This document shows, piece after piece, positions 6,687 through 13,668 of a stretch of DNA of 14,390 bases. The notes under the pieces are model-generated. The model was not told where the DNA came from and did not search any database. It saw only the letters and a program-made list of their open reading frames with translations. Source of the stretch: an uncultured Moraxella sp. (GTDB taxonomy: Bacteria > Pseudomonadota > Gammaproteobacteria > Pseudomonadales > Moraxellaceae); contig CALJUC010000222.1 of the NCBI GenBank assembly GCA_937975585.1, positions 1 through 14,390 of the forward strand, in the 5' to 3' direction. The stretch's first letter is position 1. Each line of letters begins with the position of its first letter. A program made the position numbers and the translations under genes.

Positions 6687-8246
6687 TTAGCGGCGTTTTT
6701 TACCGAGCCAACTGGCGACTAATAGTAATGCGCTTAACAGCAATAATGGATAACTACCCCAACGCATGAACGGTGTGATACCTTCGCGTGATTCGACGTC
6801 ACCACGTAACACGGTGCGTTCAAATTGTGGCGCACGTTTCACGATATGGCCTTGTTCATCAATGATAGCGGTGACGCCGGTATTGGTCGCACGGATAAAC
6901 CAACGCCCTGTTTCAATGGCGCGCATTTGCACCATTTGTAAATGCTGTAAAGGGCCCGCTGAGGTACCAAACCACGCATCATTTGATACGGTCAGTAAAA
7001 AGTCGGTACCGATGGCGTTTTTGCGGGTGGTATCTGGATAAGCAACTTCATAGCAAATCGCCACGCCCACCGGATGACCTTTTACCTGTAGCGGTGATTG
7101 GTTATTTGCGCCTGCGCGAAAGCTCATCGAACCACCCATGAGATTGGGCAATACGGCATTGAGCGCGCCTTCAAATGGCACATATTCACCAACAGGCACG
7201 AGGTTTTGTTTCTTATAAATACCGCTTGCATCAGCGCCCAATGCAATGACACTGTTATAAAACGGCTCGTAGGCATCGACCTTTGGATTGTATTCTTTAA
7301 CATCGACATACGGAATACCGGTCAGCCATGCCGTGTTAAATTCTTTTGCCACACCCACGATTTGACTGATAAATGGCATTGCATCGGTTTGGAACATCGG
7401 AATGGACGACTCTGGCCAAAGCACCAAATCACGCCCCCACTCGGTTTGGCTAAGCCCAGCATAGATGGCAAGGGTTTCAACTTGGTACTCAACCAACCAC
7501 TTCATGTCTTGGGGAATGTTGCCTTGTATCAACGAAACCGTAAGATTAGGCGTTTTTTTAGCAGTTGTCCAAGCAGGTGCTGCAAGCCATAGTGCCGTAC
7601 TGGCTAATAGCATCACGGCTGACGGAATCAGGAAACGGTAGTTTTTGCGCAATGCTTCCACGACACTGGCCGACACGAATACCGAAACAAACGATAGCGC
7701 AAGTACCCCAAATACCGGCGCAAGGCTGTTTAGCCACGGTTGCTCGGTATAGGCATAGCCCACAAACAGCCACGGAAAACCGGTAAATAGCCATGTTTTT
7801 AGCCACTCTTGTACCACCCATAAGGCAGCGAAGCTAAGCGGCTGTTTACCCATAAAGCGATTAAACACCACAGCGAGTAAGCCATGGAACAGCCCCATAC
7901 CCAAGCCCATCACCGCAATCATCAAAAGTGCCAGGGGTGCTGAGGTATTACCATAGGTATGGATAGAGGTATACAGCCAAAACGCGCCCACACACCATAG
8001 ACCCATGCCATACATTTCACCCAGCCAAAACGCGCGCCAGTTAGACATCTGTGGCAACAGCAGCCAATACAGTACCAAAGGCGATAACAGCGCAATCGGC
8101 CAAATATGGTAAGGCGCTAATGCCCAAACAAACATCGCGCCCGCGAGCCATGCGATAATCAATCGTGGCAATAAGGGTTGACTAGCAGATGGGGTATCGG
8201 TTCGAAGGGAAAGTTGGTTCTTTAAAGATTGGGTGGTAAGACGCAT
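6687..8246 (-). CDS. lnt: Apolipoprotein N-acyltransferase
   Basis: Inner-membrane enzyme that N-acylates the diacylglyceryl cysteine of lipoproteins, the last maturation step. The 519-residue protein has an N-terminal block of membrane helices (about 25-225), a periplasmic nitrilase domain (about 235-485) and a final helix near 499-514. The catalytic triad is visible: Glu279 in LVLWPESSIPMF, Lys346 in IYKKQNLVPVGEYVP, and Cys398 in GVAICYEVAYP. Length matches the family (about 510). The only plausible start is the ATG at 8246; its nearest AAAGG is about 12 nt upstream, rather far. It lies 225 bp downstream of corC on the same strand, as in ybeX-lnt arrangements of other gammaproteobacteria, but the gap here contains a repeat element and a hairpin. 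Confidence 0.96.
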   Translation of the reverse strand: MRLTTQSLKNQLSLRTDTPSASQPLLPRLIIAWLAGAMFVWALAPYHIWPIALLSPLVLYWLLLPQMSNWRAFWLGEMYGMGLWCVGAFWLYTSIHTYGNTSAPLALLMIAVMGLGMGLFHGLLAVVFNRFMGKQPLSFAALWVVQEWLKTWLFTGFPWLFVGYAYTEQPWLNSLAPVFGVLALSFVSVFVSASVVEALRKNYRFLIPSAVMLLASTALWLAAPAWTTAKKTPNLTVSLIQGNIPQDMKWLVEYQVETLAIYAGLSQTEWGRDLVLWPESSIPMFQTDAMPFISQIVGVAKEFNTAWLTGIPYVDVKEYNPKVDAYEPFYNSVIALGADASGIYKKQNLVPVGEYVPFEGALNAVLPNLMGGSMSFRAGANNQSPLQVKGHPVGVAICYEVAYPDTTRKNAIGTDFLLTVSNDAWFGTSAGPLQHLQMVQMRAIETGRWFIRATNTGVTAIIDEQGHIVKRAPQFERTVLRGDVESREGITPFMRWGSYPLLLLSALLLVASWLGKKRR

Positions 8247-8303
8247 GCAGTAACTTGACCTTTATAGCAACTTGGCTAGTTTAATCGTAATGCCATCGTC
8301 TTT

Positions 8304-8389
8304 TAAATTCAATTTAATACTTCGTCAAGCTCGCTTGCTGTACTATTTGTACTATCTGCGCTCGCTTTCCTTGTCCTAAAATGAATTTA
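8304..8389. repeat. 86-bp intergenic inverted-repeat element (candidate MITE/REP-like)
   Basis: The ends are imperfect 14-bp terminal inverted repeats: TAAATTCAATTTAA at 8304-8317 and, read on the minus strand, TAAATTCATTTTAG from 8389 to 8376 (12 of 14 match). Inside are a near-palindrome CAAGCTCGCTTG (8326-8337), a tandem TGTACTAT (8339-8346 and 8348-8355), and GCGCTCGC (8358-8365). It carries no reading frame and has the look of a dispersed non-coding repeat; I recall similar stretches in Moraxella and Psychrobacter intergenic DNA but could not check. Confidence 0.55.
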
Positions 8390-8422
8390 TTTGACTATTA
8401 ATTATCAATAATCTAACCAAAT

Positions 8423-8457
8423 GGGGGTAAAAAACCGGACAATTATACCCCCTTTTT
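8423..8457 (+). terminator. Terminator-like hairpin reading plus strand, between corC and lnt
   Basis: GGGGGTA (8423-8429) pairs with TACCCCC (8446-8452), loop of 16 nt, followed by TTTTT (8453-8457). The T-run is on the plus strand, where no gene precedes it. On the minus strand, the direction of corC, the exit sequence is ATTTGG, so termination there would be partial at best. Confidence 0.5.
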
Positions 8458-8471
8458 AGCCAAGGTTGGCG

Positions 8472-9359
8472 TTAGACTGGTTGGTAATTTGTCACCAATT
8501 CGATTTCTTGGATAAAGCGCTCATCGGCAGAGAGTACCGTCAGTTTACAATCATTGATATACACCGTTTGTCCAAGTAGCTCATTGACTTGGCCAAGCTC
8601 TTGCATTACCAAGCCACCCATGCTGTCGACTTCACTGTTATCAAAGTTGGTGCCTAACTGGTCATTACAGTCGCTGATGGGCGTCACTGACTGGATAATC
8701 CACGTATCTGGACGATGCGATGATGGCACGATGTTATTGACCACGCTGTCCATTTCCATATAGTCATGCTCATCGACAATATTGCCAACGATTTCCTCAA
8801 GCAAATCCTCAAGCGTTACAATACCTGCGGTGTTGCCGAATTCATCAATGACAATCGCGATGTGCATTTGGTTTTTTTGCAACAGGCGCATCAAGCTATC
8901 AGCGCGCGCTGTTTCGCTGATGAAAATCGGCTGACGAATCAAATCGGTTAGTTTAAGATCACCTAACGTTTCGCCTCGCGCTTTTTTCACCAAGTGCGGA
9001 ATCAAGTCCTTGGCAAGTAAAATCCCAATGGCATTTTCGCTGCCATTGGCGGCAAAAACCGGATAGCGTGAGTGAATACATTCCATGTAGATGGTCATGA
9101 TATCGTCCAAGCTTTGGTCATCGTAGATGGCAACCACTTGGCTGATGGGGGTCATGATTTCATGGATTTTGGTGGCAGGTAAGTCTAGTACGCCTTCTAA
9201 CATATCGACGGTATCAGGCTCTAGTAGCTGACGCGAATCATGTAAGATTTTGACCAACTCATCGCGCGTTTCGGGCGCAGTAGATAGCCAACGTTTTAGG
9301 CCACGGGTGATAGGGTTACTGGAAGATTTGGACTGCGGACTCGAATGGTCGTCTGACAT
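8472..9359 (-). CDS. corC: CorC/YbeX-family CBS-domain protein
   Basis: A soluble 295-residue protein of the CorC/HlyC family, named for a genetic link to CorA-dependent Mg2+/Co2+ efflux; YbeX-type members have also been tied to ribosome metabolism. Domains in order: a short Ser-rich N-terminus with a Hly-like stretch (ELVKILHDSRQLLEPDTVDMLEGVLDLP, 34-61), a first CBS domain beginning VHEIMTP-like at KIHEIMTPISQV (64-75), a second CBS (about 138-195) ending GNTAGIVTLEDLLEEIVGNI, and a C-terminal transporter-associated domain (about 218-292). It lacks the DUF21 membrane domain of large CNNM/CorB proteins, so it is cytosolic. GAGG is 13 nt before the ATG. lnt lies downstream; no ybeY or ybeZ is seen upstream, where ycgN is found instead. 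Confidence 0.92.
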   Translation of the reverse strand: MSDDHSSPQSKSSSNPITRGLKRWLSTAPETRDELVKILHDSRQLLEPDTVDMLEGVLDLPATKIHEIMTPISQVVAIYDDQSLDDIMTIYMECIHSRYPVFAANGSENAIGILLAKDLIPHLVKKARGETLGDLKLTDLIRQPIFISETARADSLMRLLQKNQMHIAIVIDEFGNTAGIVTLEDLLEEIVGNIVDEHDYMEMDSVVNNIVPSSHRPDTWIIQSVTPISDCNDQLGTNFDNSEVDSMGGLVMQELGQVNELLGQTVYINDCKLTVLSADERFIQEIELVTNYQPV

Positions 9360-9396
9360 AGCCGACGCTTGACCTCATATTGCGAAAGATTTTTTC

Positions 9397-9425
9397 ACTT
9401 TACCCGATAGCCTAAACGGTTGCAA
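9397..9425 (-). promoter_or_regulatory. Candidate sigma-70 promoter for corC
   Basis: On the minus strand TTGCAA (9425-9420) is separated by exactly 17 bp from TAAAGT (9402-9397). This places a start site near 9390, about 30 nt before the corC ATG. Each hexamer matches consensus at four of six positions. Confidence 0.5.
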
Positions 9426-9488
9426 CGCTTTTGTGTGAAAATTTGTTGCCCCTATATTCGTCTTTTTAAGGTGAATTATTTAAAATCT

Positions 9489-9980
9489 TTATTGTCTAAT
9501 CCAATAAATTACACGCTCTTCTTGGTCCATCTCAGACACTTCGGTTTCAGACATACAGCGACCTGCGACACTGACATTGCCCGCGCGCATTTTGGCTTGG
9601 GTCAAGGCGCTGTCTTGGGTACGTAGATAATGCCAATTTGGCAATGGTTTGCCCAAGTGCAGCCGTTTATAGGCGCAGGTTGCCGGTAACCAGTGCATCT
9701 CGCCAATATTATCGGGCGTTAAGCTAATACAATCAGGCACAAACTCGCGACGCGTTTCATAGTGCTGACACGTAGCCGTGGCACAATCGAGCAAGCGACA
9801 GGCGACATCCGTGTATTCAACCTCGTCGGTGTCATCGTCTTTGAACTTGACCAAACAACAAGCGCCGCAGCCATCGCACAAGGCTTCCCACTCTGCTGGG
9901 GTCATGTCTTTTAGCGCGACAAAACGCCAAAACTGCGGTCGAAGTTGGGTCGGGTCGGTCGCATCGATAGGCGAAGTCAT
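9489..9980 (-). CDS. ycgN: YcgN-family (UPF0260) cysteine-cluster protein
   Basis: A 163-residue member of the UPF0260/YkgJ CxxCxxCC group. Ten cysteines are spread through the protein, with the signature CDGCGACC at 35-42 (Cys35, 38, 41, 42), then Cys61, 66, 71, 84, 102 and 142; these are thought to bind zinc or an iron-sulfur cluster, but no activity is established. Other family blocks are EWEALCDGCG, TDVACRLLD (57-65), FVPDCISLTPDNI (80-92) and WLPATCAYKRL (97-107). The ATG at 9980 matches the usual N-terminus shortly before FWRF; a longer frame to 10097 adds a hydrophobic stretch not found in the family and runs through the promoter region. It diverges from the dienelactone hydrolase-like gene. 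Confidence 0.92.
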   Translation of the reverse strand: MTSPIDATDPTQLRPQFWRFVALKDMTPAEWEALCDGCGACCLVKFKDDDTDEVEYTDVACRLLDCATATCQHYETRREFVPDCISLTPDNIGEMHWLPATCAYKRLHLGKPLPNWHYLRTQDSALTQAKMRAGNVSVAGRCMSETEVSEMDQEERVIYWIRQ

Positions 9981-10007
9981 AGTAGTCTCAAGCAAAAAAT
10001 TTACCCT

Positions 10008-10013
10008 ATTATA
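10008..10013 (-). promoter_or_regulatory. Possible -10 box for ycgN
   Basis: TATAAT on the minus strand, 28 nt before the ycgN ATG. The -35 region at 17 nt spacing reads ATGGAT, so support is limited to the -10. Confidence 0.4.
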
Positions 10014-10131
10014 CTGGAAAAAACCCAGCAATCCATATAAGGTAGCAACTATTAAATTGCCTGACAGCACGGCTTTTTTATCTATTTTTTTATCCAATAA
10101 AGTGAATAATACGTCAAAAAAAGGGAACGCT

Positions 10132-10872
10132 ATGAATATTCAAATCTTACAACTTGAAACCACGGCCGCTGATGGTACTGAGTTAAAAAGCTACGTCTGC
10201 CTACCAAAAGATGCCTCAGCAGAGAACCCTGTCGCTGGTATTTTGGTTGCGCCAGAATGGTGGGGCGTACAAGCGTTTCCGCAACAAGTGGCTGAGCGTT
10301 TGGCAGAAGCCGGTTTTGCGGCCGTCACCATGGACTTATATGGCGAAGGTAAAATCACCAGTGATGCCTCACAAGCCAATGAGTGGATGAATCAAATGCT
10401 GGCCAATCAAGATGACTTGATGGCACGCTGTCGCTTGATTATGCAAGACTTTACTGACTTAGAAGCGGTAGACGCAAATCGTCTAGGCGCGATTGGTTTT
10501 TGTTTCGGTGGTAAGGTTGCCTTAGACATGGCGCGCGAAAGTTTTCCACTAAAAGCCGTTGCCACCTTCCACGGTAACCCAACCCCAAAACAACCAGCCC
10601 AATCAGACACCTTCAAAGCCAAAGTATTGGTTGCGCACGGTGAAGCCGACAGCATGGTATCAATGGACGCCATCGAAGGCTTAAAACAAGAACTCGACAA
10701 TGCCAATGTCGACTACACCATCGATGTGTATGAAGGTGCAAAACACGGCTTCACCAACCCATACGCGGATGAGCGCGCGGCCAAAAATGGTATTGACTTG
10801 GGCTATGATGCGGATGCGGCTCAGGCGAGTTGGGAAGAGATGATTAGCTTTATGCAAGAAAACTTGGTATAA
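10132..10872 (+). CDS. Dienelactone hydrolase-family alpha/beta hydrolase
   Basis: A cytosolic 246-residue hydrolase. The Cys-Asp-His triad of dienelactone hydrolases is complete: Cys124 in the elbow GFCFGG (122-127), Asp173 in HGEADSMV, and His205 in GAKHGFTNP. PEWWGVQAF (41-49) matches the oxyanion-side loop of the family. No aromatic-degradation genes surround it, so the substrate is unknown; it may act as a general carboxylesterase-like enzyme rather than in chlorocatechol breakdown. The ATG at 10132 follows AAGGGA with 5-6 nt spacing; an open frame reaching back to 9778 overlaps ycgN and its promoter and is not believed. It is a single gene, ended by the strong terminator shared with alx. 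Confidence 0.93.
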   Translation: MNIQILQLETTAADGTELKSYVCLPKDASAENPVAGILVAPEWWGVQAFPQQVAERLAEAGFAAVTMDLYGEGKITSDASQANEWMNQMLANQDDLMARCRLIMQDFTDLEAVDANRLGAIGFCFGGKVALDMARESFPLKAVATFHGNPTPKQPAQSDTFKAKVLVAHGEADSMVSMDAIEGLKQELDNANVDYTIDVYEGAKHGFTNPYADERAAKNGIDLGYDADAAQASWEEMISFMQENLV

Positions 10873-10886
10873 GCTAAAGATCAAAT

Positions 10887-10918
10887 AAAAAAGACAAGTC
10901 CGATGGCTTGTCTTTTTT
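10887..10918. terminator. Bidirectional intrinsic terminator
   Basis: AAAAAAGACAAG (10887-10898) pairs perfectly with CTTGTCTTTTTT (10907-10918), loop TCCGATGG. The arms end in T-runs on both strands, so it serves the hydrolase gene (plus) and alx (minus). Confidence 0.93.
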
Positions 10919-10935
10919 TATATTAACCAATAGGG

Positions 10936-11940
10936 TTATTGGCTATCATCGGTCAGTTTTGGTTTACCCAGCTCTGGGAACTTTATCGATAAAATCGCTG
11001 TTATCACCAATACGGTTGCGATAAATCCTAATGATATTGCCATCGGCACATGGAACACGTCGAGCAACAACATCTTAATACCGATAAACACCAAAATCAC
11101 ACTCAGCGCATACGGCAACAGATGGAACTTATCTGCCAAACCTGACAATAAAAAGAACATCGCACGTAGACCCAAAATCGCCAACAAGTTCGCCGTTAAT
11201 ACGATAAACGGGTCGGTAGTCACCGCGAAAATCGCCGGAATCGAATCCACCGCAAAAATCACGTCTGACAACTCCACCAAAATCAGCACCATCGCAAGCG
11301 GCGTTAATAACTTTTTGCCGTTTTCCACAATGGTAAATTTTTCACCATTCATGGTATCACTGAGTGGTAAGTGTTTTTTTAGCCAACGATAAATACCAGA
11401 TTGTTTAGGGTCTTCTTGCTCATCGTGGGTCGTCCACATTTTGACACCCGTATATAGCAAGAACGCGCCAAACACGTACAGAATCCAGCTAAACTCATTC
11501 ACCAACCACGCACCTGCAAAAATCATAATGGTACGCAAAATAATCGCGCCTAATACCCCATACAACAAAATGCGGCGCTGTAATGCCGGTGAAATCGCAA
11601 AAGCGGCAAAAATCATCAACCAGACAAACACGTTATCAATGGCAAGTGACTTTTCAAGTAAATACCCGGTAAAGAACTCACCGACTTTTTGCGTGGCGAG
11701 TGTGGCATCATAGGTTTGGGCAATATACCACCACAATCCTGCACCAAACAATACCGAGACAGCGACCCAGATGGCACTCCAAATCCCGGCTTGTTTCATC
11801 GAGACTTTGCCATCGGTAGGGGTTTTAAAGGTAAATAAATCGACCAACAACAGCACAGCGACAATGGCAAAAAACACCGCATATAACATGGGCGAACCAA
11901 TCTCGATGGCCGTGGTCGCGGCTTGGCTGACTAATAGCAT
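10936..11940 (-). CDS. alx: TerC-family membrane protein, Alx type (probable Mn2+ exporter)
   Basis: A 334-residue polytopic inner-membrane protein that closely resembles E. coli Alx along its whole length. The two acidic motifs of the TerC family are present: EKSLAIDNVFVW (96-107) and ELSDVIFAVDSIPAIFAV (223-240), the latter nearly invariant in Alx. Roughly eight to nine hydrophobic segments are separated by a cytosolic-looking loop at 170-210. E. coli Alx has been linked to Mn2+ export and is induced at high pH. The ATG at 11940 has GGAG 6 nt upstream; a TTG at 11952 would place that site inside the gene. The long leader carries a candidate manganese riboswitch, which strongly supports a Mn2+ role. 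Convergent with the hydrolase gene. Confidence 0.94.
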   Translation of the reverse strand: MLLVSQAATTAIEIGSPMLYAVFFAIVAVLLLVDLFTFKTPTDGKVSMKQAGIWSAIWVAVSVLFGAGLWWYIAQTYDATLATQKVGEFFTGYLLEKSLAIDNVFVWLMIFAAFAISPALQRRILLYGVLGAIILRTIMIFAGAWLVNEFSWILYVFGAFLLYTGVKMWTTHDEQEDPKQSGIYRWLKKHLPLSDTMNGEKFTIVENGKKLLTPLAMVLILVELSDVIFAVDSIPAIFAVTTDPFIVLTANLLAILGLRAMFFLLSGLADKFHLLPYALSVILVFIGIKMLLLDVFHVPMAISLGFIATVLVITAILSIKFPELGKPKLTDDSQ

Positions 11941-12034
11941 TCGACACTCCAATAATAAATTAAAAATAGTCTTGGTAAGTGTCGGTGCGAGGTGGATAGC
12001 GCAAAGCAGTAATCACGATATAAATGCTGCGCAC

Positions 12035-12093
12035 AAAAAAACCTTGACCAACGCTTACCAACTGATTCGGTTGATAGTCACGTTTAGTCAAGG
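12035..12093 (-). terminator. Riboswitch expression platform: terminator exclusive with aptamer P1
   Basis: On the minus strand CCUUGAC (12093-12087) pairs with GUCAAGG (12048-12042), followed directly by seven Us (12041-12035). An inner hairpin, UAUCAAC (12076-12070) with GUUGGUA (12062-12056), extends the stem. The 5' arm is the same CCUUGA that forms aptamer P1, so P1 and the terminator cannot coexist. The predicted logic is that bound Mn2+ holds P1 and lets transcription continue into alx. Confidence 0.88.
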
Positions 12094-12239
12094 TCTGGCT
12101 TACTGACTTAGCACGCATACTCGATAAGGTACCGTTGCTAAATAGCTGATTTACCGATGACGCGCTAACCGATTTGGTAGGCCTCATGGATTGACGATAA
12201 ATCACAAACTGATAGAAAGTATGAAGTTACTCCCCTTGA
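12088..12239 (-). ncRNA. Candidate yybP-ykoY manganese riboswitch aptamer
   Basis: Read on the minus strand, the leader starts UCAAGGGGAGUA at 12239, the 5' hallmark of this class, and closes with AGACCUUGA at 12096-12088. UCAAGG (12239-12234) pairs with CCUUGA (12093-12088) as P1. Inside are CAUACUU/GAGUAUG and UGAUUUA/UAAAUCA stems and a conserved-looking CGUCAA. At 152 nt it is somewhat long for the class, consistent with an extended variable arm. It lies 147 nt before alx, a gene family known to carry this riboswitch. Confidence 0.85.
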
Positions 12240-12247
12240 ATAGCGCT

Positions 12248-12253
12248 ATTATA
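12248..12253 (-). promoter_or_regulatory. -10 box of the alx leader
   Basis: TATAAT on the minus strand lies 8 nt before the first aptamer base, so the transcript would begin at or just before the riboswitch. The -35 region is AT-rich with no good hexamer (CTATAA at about 17-18 nt). Confidence 0.65.
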
Positions 12254-12302
12254 GCAATTTTTTTGGGTTTTTATAGTAAATTATGGTAATTTTTTTAATT
12301 AA

Positions 12303-12319
12303 TTGCATCAATCATGCAA
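12303..12319. repeat. Short palindrome in the alx/mutY divergent region
   Basis: TTGCAT-CAATC-ATGCAA is a perfect 6-bp inverted repeat with a 5-nt centre. It resembles a dimeric-regulator operator half-site pair, lying 50 nt upstream of the alx -10 and 100 nt upstream of mutY. Nothing else is identified in 12254-12418. Confidence 0.3.
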
Positions 12320-12418
12320 AAACTACCTAATAGCTAGGCAGTGTATGACTCCTAGTTATTTATGCCATTAATACTTGGAAGTACAGCGAACTGGTCGCAT
12401 ATTAAGGCTTATCTATAA

Positions 12419-13663
12419 ATGGTAAAAAAGAGCGCCACCTTGCAGCAAACAACTGACCCTAACTTTACCCAGTCTGAGGATGCCTTAGACAGTTTTGCCC
12501 CACGAATTTTGGCTTGGTTTAACCACAGCGGTCGCCACGACTTGCCGTGGCAGCAGCATAAACTCGACACGCCCGATCCCTATCCAGTTTGGCTCTCTGA
12601 GGTGATGCTACAACAGACCCAAGTTGCCACGGTGATTCCGTACTTTCACCGGTTTATGACCAGCTTTCCTACGGTGCAGGATTTGGCAAAGGCCGATTGG
12701 GCGCAAGTGGCGGAGCATTGGGCAGGGCTTGGTTATTATGCGCGCGCGCGTAACTTGCACAAAGGCGCGAAGCAACTTGTGGGTATCATTGAGCAAACAG
12801 GCGACTTTCCGCAGACAGTTGCCGACTGGGAACAAATCGCAGGCGTTGGCCTATCAACCGCCGGTGCGATTGTGGCGATGGGTGTACGCGGCTATGGGGT
12901 AATCTGTGATGGCAATGTCAAACGGGTGCTGACGCGTTGGGCAGGCATTGAGGGCGATATCACCAAAAGCGCCACGACCAAACAGCTATGGCAACTTGCC
13001 GAGCGCCTAACGCCCATCGAAGATAGCGGGCATTACGCCCAAGCTATGATGGATATGGGCGCAACCCTATGCACCAAGGCCAAACCTGCGTGTCTACTCT
13101 GCCCGATTCAATCTGACTGTATCGCCCATGCCGAAGGCCGTGAAACCTTTTATCCGGTCAAAAGTAAAAAAGCCCCCAATCCGACCAAGTATTCATTGGT
13201 ATTACGCTTACAGGATGAAGCGGGACATCAACTGTGGTTACAGCGACCGGACAATGGCATTTGGGGTGGGTTGGATTGTTTGCCATTAGCATTTTTGCAG
13301 AAAACCCAAGGTGATAAAGTGGTACAAGGTTACCAAGAAGACAAGGTATTTGAGCAAGAATATACCACGGCAGAGCAAATCATATTTGATTTTCTCACGG
13401 CTCAAAGCTTATTGGATGCAAGCAAGCTGGATATTGCAAGTGCATTTGCCATTGATAGCCCCGCTGTGGTGAAACATGGACTGACGCATTTTCACTGGTT
13501 GCTGCGTTTATACCCTGTTACCCTTAATCAAGCCCAAGCAGATACGCTGACGCAACAGCTAAATGCAGCGCAGCAAGTATTCTGTTGGGTCAATTCGGAT
13601 GACAGCCAAAAACTTGCGCAGCCAAAGGCCATGCAGTTATTGAGTGCGGTTAGCGATGAATAA
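12419..13663 (+). CDS. mutY: Adenine DNA glycosylase
   Basis: Removes adenine mispaired with 8-oxoguanine or guanine in base-excision repair. The 414-residue protein is longer than E. coli MutY (350), with about 25 extra N-terminal residues and a longer C-terminal domain. Glu61 in WLSEVMLQQTQV and Asp164 in CDGNVKRVLTRW are the catalytic acids; the helix-hairpin-helix is IAGVGLSTAGAI (140-151). The [4Fe-4S] ligands are Cys218, Cys225, Cys228 and Cys234 (C-X6-C-X2-C-X5-C). The MutT-like 8-oxoG recognition domain covers about 257-412, including HGLTHFHW (353-360). AAGG is 11 nt before the ATG, and no internal methionine precedes the catalytic domain. It converges on hemD with a 5-bp gap. Confidence 0.96.
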   Translation: MVKKSATLQQTTDPNFTQSEDALDSFAPRILAWFNHSGRHDLPWQQHKLDTPDPYPVWLSEVMLQQTQVATVIPYFHRFMTSFPTVQDLAKADWAQVAEHWAGLGYYARARNLHKGAKQLVGIIEQTGDFPQTVADWEQIAGVGLSTAGAIVAMGVRGYGVICDGNVKRVLTRWAGIEGDITKSATTKQLWQLAERLTPIEDSGHYAQAMMDMGATLCTKAKPACLLCPIQSDCIAHAEGRETFYPVKSKKAPNPTKYSLVLRLQDEAGHQLWLQRPDNGIWGGLDCLPLAFLQKTQGDKVVQGYQEDKVFEQEYTTAEQIIFDFLTAQSLLDASKLDIASAFAIDSPAVVKHGLTHFHWLLRLYPVTLNQAQADTLTQQLNAAQQVFCWVNSDDSQKLAQPKAMQLLSAVSDE

Positions 13664-13668
13664 ATTGG

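Noticed and set aside
7098..7592. A 164-codon plus-strand frame inside lnt
   Set aside because: Antisense shadow of the nitrilase domain of lnt, whose catalytic residues are all in place on the minus strand.
9981..10097. A 39-codon N-terminal extension of YcgN with a hydrophobic stretch
   Set aside because: UPF0260 proteins start near the internal Met at 9980, and the extension crosses a likely -10 box. A membrane-anchored variant is therefore not supported.
9778..10131. A 118-codon upstream extension of the dienelactone hydrolase frame
   Set aside because: It runs antisense through ycgN and the divergent promoter region; the true start at 10132 has AAGGGA and begins the conserved domain.
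11960..12205. An 81-codon minus-strand open frame upstream of alx
   Set aside because: It lies across the riboswitch aptamer and terminator, has no supporting ribosome-binding site or recognisable product, and is best explained as structured leader RNA.
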